This document shows, piece by piece, positions 34,143 through 42,580 of a stretch of DNA of 64,000 nucleotides. A program made the position numbers and the translations under genes. The notes below the pieces were generated by a model. The model was not told the origin of the DNA and searched no databases. It saw nothing but the letters and a program-made list of their open reading frames with translations. The DNA comes from Nocardioides sp. URHA0032 (GTDB lineage: Bacteria; Actinomycetota; Actinomycetes; Propionibacteriales; Nocardioidaceae), in contig NZ_KK211161.1 in NCBI RefSeq assembly GCF_000620645.1, positions 306,384 to 370,383 of the forward strand. The letters run 5' to 3'. How positions within the stretch are numbered: position 1 is the first letter of the stretch; each line of letters starts with the position of its first letter.

Positions 34143-36151
34143 TCGCCGACCCAGAAGCCGCGGCCGCCGAACCAGTCGCCGTATCCGCCGTACCCGCCGC
34201 CACGGGGACCCCGTGAGCCGAGGTAGGACCCGACGACCGCGGCGCCGAGATCGTCGAGCTCGGGCGCGACGACCCGGCCGCCGACCCGCTGGGCCATCGA
34301 GTCGATGAACCTGGCCAGGCCGGGGTCCTCGCCGAGGCGGAAGAACGTCGTCTGCGCGCCGAGCCGCCCGGCGTTGTCGAGCTCCCGCACGGCGTACGCC
34401 ACGGTCAGCGGGTGCGGCGGGTAGGAGAAGTAGACCTCGCCGTCCGGCTCGAGGTGGGACGTCGGCTCACCGTCGGTGACGATCAGCAGCACCGGCTGGG
34501 CGTTGGGGTGCTTGCGGAAGTGCCGGTTCGCGAGCAGCAGCGCGTGGTGCAGGTTGGTGCCCTTGTCCCACATCGCGTCCAGCGCCGTGAGCTCCTCGAT
34601 CTCCATCACCTCGGCGTGCCGGCCGAAGCCGATCAGCTGCAGCGCGTCGCCGCGGAACCGGGACCGGATCAGCGTGTGCAGCGCGAGAGCCGTGCGCTTC
34701 ATCGGGACCCAGCGGCCGTCCATCGCCATCGAGAACGACGTGTCGACGAGCAGCGCGACCGCAGCCTGGGTGCGGGCCTCGGTCTCCTGGACCTCGACGT
34801 CCTCGATGGAGAGCATCGGCCCGGCCGGGTCCCCCGCTCGCCGGAGCACCCCGTTGAGCATGGTCCGCGGCACGTGCCACGGCTCGGTGTCGCCGAACGC
34901 CCACTCCCGGGTCGCGCCCGACAGGTCGCCCGCGGCACCGGCTTTCTGGAGCTCGCGCTGGCCCTGGCGGCCCGACATCCGCTCGGCGACGTCGCGGAGC
35001 AGCGCCTTGCCGAGCTGCCGCATCGCCTTCGGGGAGAGCCGGTACTGCCCGTCGGTGCCGCGCTTCATGTAGCCCGAGTCGCGCAGCGCCTGCTCGAGCC
35101 GCTGCAGGGTCCGGGCGTCGACCGCGGCCTGGTCGCCGAGCTGGCGCGCGAGCGCGTCGAGGTCGACGTCGTCCATGCGGGCGCCGCCGTAGGACTGCGA
35201 GAGCTGGTCGGCGAGGGTGTCGAGGTCCGCGATGTCCTGGAACACGCCGGTGCCGTCGCCGAGCCCGAGCCCCTCCTCGCCGCCCATCTGCTCCGAGCCG
35301 CCCCAGTCCTCGCCGGGACGCAGCGACTGGAGGTTCGCGTCCATCCGCGCGAGCTGCTCCATCAGCTCGGGCGAGCCGAACGCCTGCTGGGAGAGCTGCA
35401 TCAGCTCCTCGCGCTGCTCCGGCGACATCGAGTTCAGCATCCGCTGCGCGGCCGCGGCCCGTTGCGCGAGGGAGTCGAGCAGCTCGTCGATGTTCGACGG
35501 GTTCTCGGGGAAGAAGTCGCCGTGCCGCTGCATGAACTCCTCGAAGTCCTCCTGGCTGTCCTCGCCGCGCTGGTGCTTCTCGAGCAGCTGGTTGAGGTCC
35601 TGGAGCATCGCGTTGACGGCCGCGCGGTCGGCGTCGGTCGCCCCCTCGAGCGCCTCCTTCATCCCCGCGAACCGCTGGTCGAGCAGCTCGCGCCCGAGCA
35701 GGTCCCTGATCTTCTCGTAGTCCTCGCGCGCCTCCCGGCTCTGCCAGTCGTACGACGACAGCTCGCTCACGGCGGCGGCGGTGTTCGGCGGCAGGTTCTC
35801 CAGCTGGAGCTCGCGGAACGCCCGCTCGCCGTCGTCCATCATCGCGTCGCGGGCGAGCTGCTTGCGCTCCTCCAGCAGTGCGTGGTCGAGCAGCTCACGG
35901 ACCTCCTGGAGGGTGCCGTCCATGTGGTGGCGCTGCACGAGGTCGCGCCGCCGTTCGGCGACCCGGCGGGCCAGGTCGTCGAGGCCGGTCTGGTCCCGGC
36001 CGCCACGGCGCAGGAACTCGCGCATCGCGCGCTCCGGCGAGTAGCCGGCCATCACGTCCTCGCCGATCGCGTCCAGCGCCTCGGCGATGTCGACCGGCGC
36101 CGCGAGCGGGTCACCGCCGTCGTACCGCCGGAAGCGGGTCCGGTCCTTCAT
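34139..36151 (-). CDS. VWA-domain protein
   Basis: 670 residues. A long helical N-terminal region rich in Glu, Gln and Arg (about 1-430) precedes a von Willebrand A domain with MIDAS motif DTSFSM (near 465), a later TDGEPTSH and a closing Gly/Tyr-rich tail (RGPRGGGYGGYGDWFGG). VWA proteins paired with MoxR/ChlI-type AAA ATPases act as metal insertion or remodelling systems. It overlaps the OsmC-like gene by 4 bases. Confidence 0.88.
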   Translation of the reverse strand: MKDRTRFRRYDGGDPLAAPVDIAEALDAIGEDVMAGYSPERAMREFLRRGGRDQTGLDDLARRVAERRRDLVQRHHMDGTLQEVRELLDHALLEERKQLARDAMMDDGERAFRELQLENLPPNTAAAVSELSSYDWQSREAREDYEKIRDLLGRELLDQRFAGMKEALEGATDADRAAVNAMLQDLNQLLEKHQRGEDSQEDFEEFMQRHGDFFPENPSNIDELLDSLAQRAAAAQRMLNSMSPEQREELMQLSQQAFGSPELMEQLARMDANLQSLRPGEDWGGSEQMGGEEGLGLGDGTGVFQDIADLDTLADQLSQSYGGARMDDVDLDALARQLGDQAAVDARTLQRLEQALRDSGYMKRGTDGQYRLSPKAMRQLGKALLRDVAERMSGRQGQRELQKAGAAGDLSGATREWAFGDTEPWHVPRTMLNGVLRRAGDPAGPMLSIEDVEVQETEARTQAAVALLVDTSFSMAMDGRWVPMKRTALALHTLIRSRFRGDALQLIGFGRHAEVMEIEELTALDAMWDKGTNLHHALLLANRHFRKHPNAQPVLLIVTDGEPTSHLEPDGEVYFSYPPHPLTVAYAVRELDNAGRLGAQTTFFRLGEDPGLARFIDSMAQRVGGRVVAPELDDLGAAVVGSYLGSRGPRGGGYGGYGDWFGGRGFWVGD

Positions 36152-36534
36152 CGTCGACTCACCGTGACCTCCCCGCGCACGACCCGCGGGATCTCCGCGA
36201 GCGCATCCACCTGCTCGAGGACCCGGGCGACGACGTCACCGGCCTCGGGCGAGTCGACGGCCACGTCGTAGGTGATGCGCGTGGTCGACCACGTCTCGTC
36301 GTCGAACCTGCCGTCCACGTCGACGAGCACGCCGTGCACCGGGATGTCGGCCTCGCGGTAGACGTCGTTGAGCAGGCAGCACGCGACCGCGGTGAGCAGC
36401 AGCTGCGCGCCCGTGCCGCCGCCCTCGACGGCGATGCCGCCATCGGTCCAGCGATGTGGGACGACGTACGACGGCTCCAGGCCGCCGGCCCGGGTGCCGG
36501 CCGCGACCCTGACGTCGACGGGAACCTCAGCCAT
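36148..36534 (-). CDS. OsmC-like protein
   Basis: 128 residues. OsmC fold with GGGTGAQLLLTAVACCLLND holding the first redox cysteine region, then the VLVDVDGRFDD strand. A second distant cysteine typical of peroxidatic OsmC/Ohr proteins is not seen, so peroxidase activity is doubtful. Sits between an AAA ATPase and a VWA gene with overlaps of 8 and 4 bases. Confidence 0.75.
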   Translation of the reverse strand: MAEVPVDVRVAAGTRAGGLEPSYVVPHRWTDGGIAVEGGGTGAQLLLTAVACCLLNDVYREADIPVHGVLVDVDGRFDDETWSTTRITYDVAVDSPEAGDVVARVLEQVDALAEIPRVVRGEVTVSRR

Positions 36535-37915
36535 ACACGGTCTCCGAACCGTCGGTGTCCTTCCCGATCTTCCGGCCCAGGTAGAGCCCCTCGAGCGCGA
36601 GCTCGATGGCGCCGGCGCGCTGCCCGTCGTTGGTGGCGTCGAGCCGGTCGCAGATGTCGTCGTACAGCTCGGACTCGCCGAGCACCGGCAGCCCGGTCAG
36701 GAACTCGCGCGCGGTCACCCGCTCTCCGGTGGTCACCATCGCGCCGTTCTCGATCGCCTCCACCAGCAGCCCCAGGTCGAGGCCGCGGAAGTGGCTGCGG
36801 ACCGTCTCGGCGGTCGCGGTGCGGAGCAGGTGGGTGAGGATCTCCGTCTCGCGGCCCTCCTCGCCGGACTCGAACTCGACCTTCCCGCCGAGGACGTCGA
36901 TCGCGGTCTCCAGGTCGACCGGCCGGGCCACGGCCTCGTCCTCGCCCTGCGCGGTCGCCCGGTGCAGCGCGGCGGCGGCGATCGTCTCGGCGCCGGCGAT
37001 CGAGAACCGCGCGGAGACGCCGGACCGCTGGTCGACCGCGGAGGACTCCCGCAGCTGGCGCGTGAACCGGGCCAGGATCTCGACGAGGTGGTCGGGCACG
37101 TCGGCGACGAGGTGCGCCTCCTGCCGGATCACCGCGACCTCGTCCTCGAGCTCGGTCGGGTAGTGCGTGCGGATCTCCGCGCCGAAGCGGTCCTTGAGGG
37201 GCGTGATGATCCGGCCGCGGTTCGTGTAGTCCTCGGGGTTCGCGCTGGCGACCACGAGCACGTCGAGCGGCAGGCGGAGGACGTAGCCGCGGATCTGGAT
37301 GTCCCGCTCCTCCATCACGTTGAGCATCGCCACCTGGATCCGCTCGGCGAGGTCGGGCAGCTCGTTGATCGCGACGATGCCGCGATGGCTGCGCGGGATC
37401 AGCCCGAAGTGGATCGTCTCCGGGTCGCCCAGCGACCGGCCCTCGGCGACCTTCATCGGGTCCACGTCGCCGATCAGGTCCGCGACGCTCGTGTCCGGCG
37501 TGGCGAGCTTCTCGGCGTACCGCTCGTCGCGGTGCCGCCACGACACCCGCAGGTCGTCGCCGTACGTCGCGGCGGCCACCCGGGACGCATGGGTGACCGG
37601 GTCGTACGGGTGCTCGCCGAGCTCGGAGCCGGAGATCACCGGCGTCCACTCGTCCAGCAGTCCGACCATGGTGCGTAGCAGCCGGGTCTTGCCCTGGCCG
37701 CGCTCGCCGAGGAGCACGATGTCGTGGCCGGCGATCAGGGCCCGCTCGAGCTGGGGGATGACGGTGTCCTCGAAGCCGTGCAGCCCCGGCCACGGGTCGC
37801 GGCCCTCCCGCAGGGCGTCGAGGAGGTTGTCGCGGACCTCCTCGCGCAGGGACTTCTGGACGTGGCCGGAGGCGCGAAGCTCGCCGACCGTGGAGACCGT
37901 GGGGGCGGAAGTCAC
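36527..37915 (-). CDS. ChlI/MoxR-type AAA+ ATPase
   Basis: 462 residues. Walker A GERGQGKTR (about 70-78), Walker B-like GIVAINELPDL, sensor-1 VVASANPEDYTNRGRII and arginine-finger/sensor-2 region after DRFGAEIRTHYP. Resembles the magnesium-chelatase I subunit group. First gene of the AAA-OsmC-VWA operon; the AAA and VWA proteins should work together as in chelatases or MoxR systems. GTG lies 6 bases after TAGCGT. Confidence 0.88.
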   Translation of the reverse strand: MTSAPTVSTVGELRASGHVQKSLREEVRDNLLDALREGRDPWPGLHGFEDTVIPQLERALIAGHDIVLLGERGQGKTRLLRTMVGLLDEWTPVISGSELGEHPYDPVTHASRVAAATYGDDLRVSWRHRDERYAEKLATPDTSVADLIGDVDPMKVAEGRSLGDPETIHFGLIPRSHRGIVAINELPDLAERIQVAMLNVMEERDIQIRGYVLRLPLDVLVVASANPEDYTNRGRIITPLKDRFGAEIRTHYPTELEDEVAVIRQEAHLVADVPDHLVEILARFTRQLRESSAVDQRSGVSARFSIAGAETIAAAALHRATAQGEDEAVARPVDLETAIDVLGGKVEFESGEEGRETEILTHLLRTATAETVRSHFRGLDLGLLVEAIENGAMVTTGERVTAREFLTGLPVLGESELYDDICDRLDATNDGQRAGAIELALEGLYLGRKIGKDTDGSETVYG

Positions 37916-37921
37916 CCCTTC

Positions 37922-37927
37922 ACGCTA
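37922..37927 (-). promoter_or_regulatory. -10 hexamer of leaderless promoter for the AAA-OsmC-VWA operon
   Basis: TAGCGT on the minus strand, 6 bases before the GTG at 37915. Confidence 0.55.
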
Positions 37928-37980
37928 CCCACGCCCCCAACAGATGGGGATCGTCTCCGTTTCCGGGACTTGACGCGGGT

Positions 37981-38042
37981 GGGATACCCGGCTCGCCGGG
38001 TATCCCGTCGCTTCACAGGCGTAGCAACGGCCGGGAAGCGAC
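37981..38042. repeat. paired hairpins in the divergent gap upstream of the AAA operon and ychJ-like gene
   Basis: Perfect 11-base stem with CTCG loop (GGGATACCCGG...CCGGGTATCCC, 37981-38006), followed by GTCGCTTC...GAAGCGAC (38007-38014 with 38035-38042). It lies between two divergent genes, so it is not a classical terminator for either; a mobile palindromic element or a regulatory RNA structure are both possible. Confidence 0.75.
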
Positions 38043-38079
38043 AGGAGTGCCCGTGGAGTAGGCGGTACCGACCGCGTCC

Positions 38080-38085
38080 TAGGCT
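38080..38085 (+). promoter_or_regulatory. -10 hexamer of leaderless promoter
   Basis: TAGGCT, 6 bases before the ATG at 38092. Confidence 0.55.
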
Positions 38086-38091
38086 CACGCC

Positions 38092-38454
38092 ATGCAGCTC
38101 CAGCGGCCCTGCCCGTGCGGCTCCGGCACGTCGTACGACGCCTGCTGCGGTCGCCTGCACCGGGGTGCCGCGCGGGCGGAGACCGCCGAGGAGCTGATGC
38201 GCTCGCGCTACTCGGCGTACGCCGTCGGCGACCTCGACCACGTGTTCCGGACCTGGCACCCCCGCACGCGCCCGGACGACCTCGCTCCGGACCCTGCGCT
38301 CACCTGGACCGGGCTGCGGATCGTTGCCGCCGGCGAGGACTGGGTGGAGTTCGTGGCGTCCTACGAGCGGGACGGACAGCCCGGCGAGCTGCGCGAGCAC
38401 AGCCTCTTCGAGCGGCGCGGCGGCCGGTGGGTGTACGTCAGCGGTCGTCCGTGA
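38092..38454 (+). CDS. YchJ-family SEC-C motif protein
   Basis: 120 residues. The N-terminal CPCGSGTSYDACCG is a SEC-C zinc motif, followed by the UPF0225/YchJ NTF2-like domain (LMRSRYSAYAVGDLDHVFRTW, EHSLFERRGGRWVYVSG). Function of the family is unknown. ATG follows TAGGCT by 6 bases. The 3' end overlaps the convergent hydratase gene by 17 bases. Confidence 0.9.
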   Translation: MQLQRPCPCGSGTSYDACCGRLHRGAARAETAEELMRSRYSAYAVGDLDHVFRTWHPRTRPDDLAPDPALTWTGLRIVAAGEDWVEFVASYERDGQPGELREHSLFERRGGRWVYVSGRP

Positions 38455-39241
38455 ACCGCGGCGGCCGCCCCTCGCGACGGGCCAGCGTGGCCTCCTCGAA
38501 GTTGCCCGTCAACAGCCGGAGGTAGAGCTGCCCGATCCCCTCCGAGGACAGGTACGTCTCCAGCGACGTGGCCGACTGGCCGGCATGCAGCGACTTCTTG
38601 GTCAGCTCGACGCCCGGCTGGGAGAACCCTGCGATCCGCTGCCCGATCCCGACCGCGGCGGCGACCACGTCGTCGTGCACCGAGGACACGAGGCCGATCC
38701 GCTCGGCCTCCTCGGCGCCCACGTCCCGGCCGGTCAGCATGATGTCGGCCGCCCGCGTCGAGCCGACCGCGCGTGGCAGCAGGAACGACAACCCGAGCTC
38801 GCTCGCGGTCAGCCCGTTGTTGATCCCGGCGGCGCGGAAGTGCGCCGCGGGTGCCGCGATCCTCAGGTCGCACGCCAGCGCCAGGCAGAGGCCGCCGCCG
38901 ATCGCCGCACCGTTGACGGCCGCGACGACCGGCTGGTGCAGACGCCGGATCGTGAGCACGACCTCCTCCAGTGCCTCCATCGCCCGGAGCGCGTACGTCG
39001 GCCGGGTGACCCCGGCGACGCCGGGCGGCACGCCCGCCGACTCCTGGTCCGCTCCCGAGCAGAAGCCGCTCCCCGCGCCGGTGACGACCACCGCGCGCAC
39101 CGCGTTGTCCTGGCCGAGGCCGAGGAGGGCCTCGCGGAACGGCACCATGACGTCGTACGCCATCGCGTTCATCCGCTCCGGCCGGTTCAGGGTCACCACC
39201 GCGACGGCGGGGTCCGGCCGGTCGACGAGCACGAAGGGCAT
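38438..39241 (-). CDS. enoyl-CoA hydratase/isomerase family protein
   Basis: 267 residues of the crotonase fold. Oxyanion-hole elements SGFCSGADQESAG and NGAAIGGGLCLALACDLRI, then GLSFLLPRAVG. The catalytic glutamate positions of classical hydratases are Gly/Glu variants (ASELGLSFLLP keeps one Glu), so it may be a hydratase of short acyl-CoAs. No fatty-acid genes next to it. Start ATG 39241. Confidence 0.87.
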   Translation of the reverse strand: MPFVLVDRPDPAVAVVTLNRPERMNAMAYDVMVPFREALLGLGQDNAVRAVVVTGAGSGFCSGADQESAGVPPGVAGVTRPTYALRAMEALEEVVLTIRRLHQPVVAAVNGAAIGGGLCLALACDLRIAAPAAHFRAAGINNGLTASELGLSFLLPRAVGSTRAADIMLTGRDVGAEEAERIGLVSSVHDDVVAAAVGIGQRIAGFSQPGVELTKKSLHAGQSATSLETYLSSEGIGQLYLRLLTGNFEEATLARREGRPPRFTDDR

Positions 39242-39276
39242 GGCGACGCAGTCTGCCAGCGCTCCGGGCCGTTCCC

Positions 39277-39282
39277 TAGGGT
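39277..39282 (+). promoter_or_regulatory. -10 hexamer of leaderless promoter
   Basis: TAGGGT, 6 bases before the ATG at 39289. Confidence 0.55.
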
Positions 39283-39288
39283 CGGGAC

Positions 39289-40419
39289 ATGACGCTGACG
39301 TCCGTGCCGATCACCGCCGACCTGGTCCGCGGCGCACTCGAGCTCGAGCCGACCGGTGCGGGGCTGCTCCCCCACCGGCTGCCGGCCCGGGCCCGCGCGC
39401 AGTGCGCCGACCCGCAGCTGGCGATGGCCGAGGCGCAGCCCTCCGGCGTACGCCTCGCGCTCCGCACCCGGGCCACGGTCGTCGAGCTCGACGTGCTGCC
39501 GACGCGGCGGGAGTACGCCGGAGCACCGGCTCGCCCCGACGGCGTCTACGACCTCGTGGTCGACGGCCGGCTCGCCGCCCAGCTGACCGCGCCCGGTGGC
39601 AGCACCGTGGTCGTCGACCTGATGACCGGGGCGGGCGAGCTGCGGCCGGGCCCGGTCGGCACGCTCCGATTCGGCGACCTGCCGGCCGGCGAGAAGACCG
39701 TCGAGGTGTGGCTGCCGCACGACGAGCAGACCGAGCTGGTGGCGCTGCGCACCGACGCACCGGTGACGCCGGCGCCTGCCGCGGACCGGGTCTGGGTCCA
39801 CCACGGCAGCTCGATCAGCCACGGCTCGGTCGCGGCGAGCCCGACGTCCACCTGGCCGGCGTACGCCGCCCGGCGCGCCGGCGTGGACCTCGTCAACCTC
39901 GGGCTCGCGGGCAGCGCGCTGCTCGACCAGTTCACCGCCCGCGCGATCCGGGACACCGCCGCCGACCTGATCAGCCTGAAGCTCGGCATCAACGTCGTGA
40001 ACCACGACCTGATGCGGCGCCGGGCGTTCGGGCCGGCGGTGCACGGGTTCGTGGACACGATCCGCGACGGGCACCCGGACACGCCCCTCGTCGTCGTCTC
40101 CCCGATCCACTGCCCGATCCACGAGGACACGCCGGGACCTGCCACACCCGACCTGTCCGAGATGGCGGAGGGGCGGATCCGGTTCGTCGCGGTCGGCGAC
40201 CCCGCCGAGGTCGCCGCGGGCAAACTGACTCTCACCGTGATCCGCGAGGAGCTCGCCCGGGTCGTCGCCGAGCGGGACGACCCCCGGCTGTCCTACCTCG
40301 ACGGCCGGGAGCTGTACGGCGCGGCCGACCACGACGAGCTGCCACTGCCCGACGGACTGCACCCGGACGCGGCGACGCACGTCCGGATGGGCGAGCGCTT
40401 CGCGGCGCTGGTGCTGTAG
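39289..40419 (+). CDS. SGNH/GDSL-type esterase with N-terminal beta domain
   Basis: 376 residues. N-terminal beta-sandwich of about 165 residues, then an SGNH hydrolase: GSSISHG (nucleophile serine), LGLAGSALLDQ, KLGINVVN and DGLHPDAATH (catalytic Asp/His). This two-part layout resembles SsfX3-type GDSL acyltransferases/esterases. No signal peptide, so cytoplasmic. Leaderless-type start. Convergent with the stress protein genes, 7 bases apart. Confidence 0.85.
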   Translation: MTLTSVPITADLVRGALELEPTGAGLLPHRLPARARAQCADPQLAMAEAQPSGVRLALRTRATVVELDVLPTRREYAGAPARPDGVYDLVVDGRLAAQLTAPGGSTVVVDLMTGAGELRPGPVGTLRFGDLPAGEKTVEVWLPHDEQTELVALRTDAPVTPAPAADRVWVHHGSSISHGSVAASPTSTWPAYAARRAGVDLVNLGLAGSALLDQFTARAIRDTAADLISLKLGINVVNHDLMRRRAFGPAVHGFVDTIRDGHPDTPLVVVSPIHCPIHEDTPGPATPDLSEMAEGRIRFVAVGDPAEVAAGKLTLTVIREELARVVAERDDPRLSYLDGRELYGAADHDELPLPDGLHPDAATHVRMGERFAALVL

Positions 40420-40426
40420 CGGCTCG

Positions 40427-41308
40427 CTAGGGCTCCGGGACCACCGCGACGGTGCCGGACGACTGCTCGACGACGATCGACGCGGTGCGCCCGCGCACCA
40501 GCCCGGCGATGCCGCCACGGCTCCGGCGGCCGATGACCACGAGCTCGGCCTCCTCGGCGAGCCGCACCAGCACGCGGTCGACCAGCCCGCGGGCGAGCAC
40601 GGTCTCGACCTCGACGTCGGGGTACTGCTCGGCCATCCCGGCGACGGTCTGGGCGAGGCGCAGCCGCTCGGCGTCGTACCCCTCCTCGTCCGGGCCGACC
40701 GGCTCCTCACCCTGGTGGGCGTCCCAGATCGCGTGCACCACGCGGAGCGGTCGTCGGCGCAGCGACGCCAGGCGGTAGGCGAAGGCCAGCGCCGCGGTCG
40801 ACGTGCCCTGCGCGTCGACGCCCACCACGATGCCGCGGCGTACGACGGACTCGGCCACCGGCCGCAGCACCACGACCGGGCAGGCGCCGTCGCGGCTGAC
40901 CGCGTGCGCGACCGATCCGAGCAGGAGGCTCTTCACCGGGCCGCGGCCGCGCGAGCCGAGGACGACCATGACCGCGGACCGTGCCGTCTCGCGCAGGGCG
41001 TCGCGCGGGTCGAGCTCGGCGACCACGCCGTGCGCCGGCACGTCCGGAGCGAGCGCGGCGACCCGCTCGCCCGCCGCGGCGAGCAGCTGTTCGGCGTCCC
41101 GGCGCACCGCCTCGCGGGTGACCTCGCTGTCGACGCCGGCCTGGTCGAGCCACACCAGGGCCGCCGTGCCCATCGCGCCGGTGGCCTGGACCAGCGTCAG
41201 CGCGCGGCCCTCGAGCCGGGCCTGCTCCGCCGCCCAGTCGACCGCCCGGTCCGACGTCTCGGAGCCGTCGACCCCGACCACGACCGTGTTCGCCGGTACC
41301 TCGGTCAT
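40427..41308 (-). CDS. tandem universal stress protein
   Basis: 293 residues with two USP domains (about 8-145 and 157-293). Both contain G-x2-G-x9-G-type nucleotide motifs (GSRGRGPVKSLLLGSVAH and GRRSRGGIAGLVRGRTAS) and begin with VVVGVDGSE or IVVGVDAQG, so ATP binding is likely. Double-domain USPs of this kind belong to dormancy regulons in mycobacteria. ATG overlaps the stop of the upstream USP gene (ATGA). Confidence 0.9.
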   Translation of the reverse strand: MTEVPANTVVVGVDGSETSDRAVDWAAEQARLEGRALTLVQATGAMGTAALVWLDQAGVDSEVTREAVRRDAEQLLAAAGERVAALAPDVPAHGVVAELDPRDALRETARSAVMVVLGSRGRGPVKSLLLGSVAHAVSRDGACPVVVLRPVAESVVRRGIVVGVDAQGTSTAALAFAYRLASLRRRPLRVVHAIWDAHQGEEPVGPDEEGYDAERLRLAQTVAGMAEQYPDVEVETVLARGLVDRVLVRLAEEAELVVIGRRSRGGIAGLVRGRTASIVVEQSSGTVAVVPEP

Positions 41309-42033
41309 GCAGGCGACCCTGCCACGCCGATCGGTACCACCGCCACCGGGCACTCGGCGTGGTTGACGACGCCGCCCTCACCCGGTCCGACCACGAGCAG
41401 GTCCAGGTGCCGCGACCCGGCGGTGAGGTCACCGGCCGCGGTGCGCGACCGGACCTCCGGGAACTTCTCGGCCAGCCCGGCCACTGCCTCGGCGACCGCG
41501 AGCTCGTCGTCGGTCGTCCGCACGATGGTCAGTGGGAGGTCCCGCAGCGAGGCCTGGCGGTAGGCGAACTCGACCACCGGCCGCGACCGCTCGTCCGCCG
41601 CGACCAGCACCCCGTTGCGCACCGCGCCCGGGTGCTGCGGCCGCACCACGACGACCGGGCACGGGGCGTGCCTGGTCACCGACAGCCCGACCGAGCCGAG
41701 CAGCACGCTGCTCACCGGTCCGCGGCCGTGCGAGCCGACGACCACGGTCGCCGCGCTGTGTCCGAGGTCGAGGAGCGCGACCCTCGGGTCCGCCATCCAG
41801 AGGGCCACGTGCACGGCGAGGTCCGGTGCGACCTCGAGGCAGTGCAGACGGGCGCGGTCGAGCATGGCCAGCGCCTCCGCCCGCTCGTGCATCGGCTCCA
41901 GTCCGTGCACGAGGGTGAGCTGCCGGCGCTCACGCCGGGCGTGGTCGATGGCCCAGTCCAGGGCACGGTCGGCGGACGGGGAGCCGTCGAGGCCGACGAC
42001 GATGGTGCCAGCGGGGATCACGGTGTTGTCCAT
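41305..42033 (-). CDS. tandem universal stress protein, second domain degenerate
   Basis: 242 residues. The first domain is complete (IVVGLDGSPSADRALDWA, then GSHGRGPVSSVLLGSVG). The second is shortened and its nucleotide loop reduced to VVGPGEGGVVNHAECPVAVV, so it probably binds nucleotide only in the first half. First gene of a two-gene unit; a DosR-like box lies about 55-75 bases upstream. Confidence 0.88.
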   Translation of the reverse strand: MDNTVIPAGTIVVGLDGSPSADRALDWAIDHARRERRQLTLVHGLEPMHERAEALAMLDRARLHCLEVAPDLAVHVALWMADPRVALLDLGHSAATVVVGSHGRGPVSSVLLGSVGLSVTRHAPCPVVVVRPQHPGAVRNGVLVAADERSRPVVEFAYRQASLRDLPLTIVRTTDDELAVAEAVAGLAEKFPEVRSRTAAGDLTAGSRHLDLLVVGPGEGGVVNHAECPVAVVPIGVAGSPA

Positions 42034-42086
42034 GTCCCCACCGTCCTCGCCCGCCGGCCCGCCGAGTACCGCCGAACGCCCCCACG

Positions 42087-42106
42087 TTCGGGACCATCGG
42101 CCCTGC
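42087..42106. promoter_or_regulatory. DosR-like box between the USP and PPOX genes
   Basis: TTCGGGACCATCGGCCCTGC. It matches 14 of 20 positions of the mycobacterial DosR consensus (TTSGGGACTWWAGTCCCSAA), including GGGAC and the GNCCC half. It lies between two divergent genes of hypoxia-type families and next to a DosS/DosR-like pair. Confidence 0.6.
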
Positions 42107-42139
42107 ACCGGGGCCGGACGGACACGCACCATGGAGTGC

Positions 42140-42580
42140 ATGAACGAGGCAATCGACCTGACCCGCGACGAGTGCGAGCGGCTGCTGCGTTCCGGCGTCG
42201 GCGGCCGGGTCGCCCTGGCCTCGCCGAACGGACCGCACATCGTGCCGGTCAACCACTCCGTCGTCGACGACGCGATCATCATCCGGACCTCGCCGTACAG
42301 CGTGCTGGGGACCTATGGCCGGGACAGCATGCTGGCCTTCGAGGTCGACCAGTTCGACCACGAGCGGCAGCACGGCTGGAGCGTCGTCGCGCGCGGCCGC
42401 GCCGAGGCCGTCGTCCGCCCGGACGAGCTCGACCACATCCGCGAGACCTGGGAGCCGCGACCGTGGGCGTCCGGTGCCCGCACGCTCCACCTGCGCCTGC
42501 GTTGGACGGAGATCTCCGGGCGCAGGATCGGGGGCGGCTGGGACCTCACTGCAGCGCTGCCGGTCCGGCGCACCGTGTGA
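42140..42580 (+). CDS. pyridoxamine 5'-phosphate oxidase-family flavin-nucleotide-binding protein
   Basis: 146 residues. Split-barrel: LTRDECERLLRSGVGGRVAL, HIVPVNHSVVDDAIIIRTSP, AFEVDQFDHERQHGWSVVARG. Members occur in mycobacterial DosR regulons. The ATG at 42140 has GGAG just upstream; ATG 42131 would add three residues. The downstream kinase gene overlaps its stop (GTGA), so the two are coupled. Confidence 0.85.
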   Translation: MNEAIDLTRDECERLLRSGVGGRVALASPNGPHIVPVNHSVVDDAIIIRTSPYSVLGTYGRDSMLAFEVDQFDHERQHGWSVVARGRAEAVVRPDELDHIRETWEPRPWASGARTLHLRLRWTEISGRRIGGGWDLTAALPVRRTV

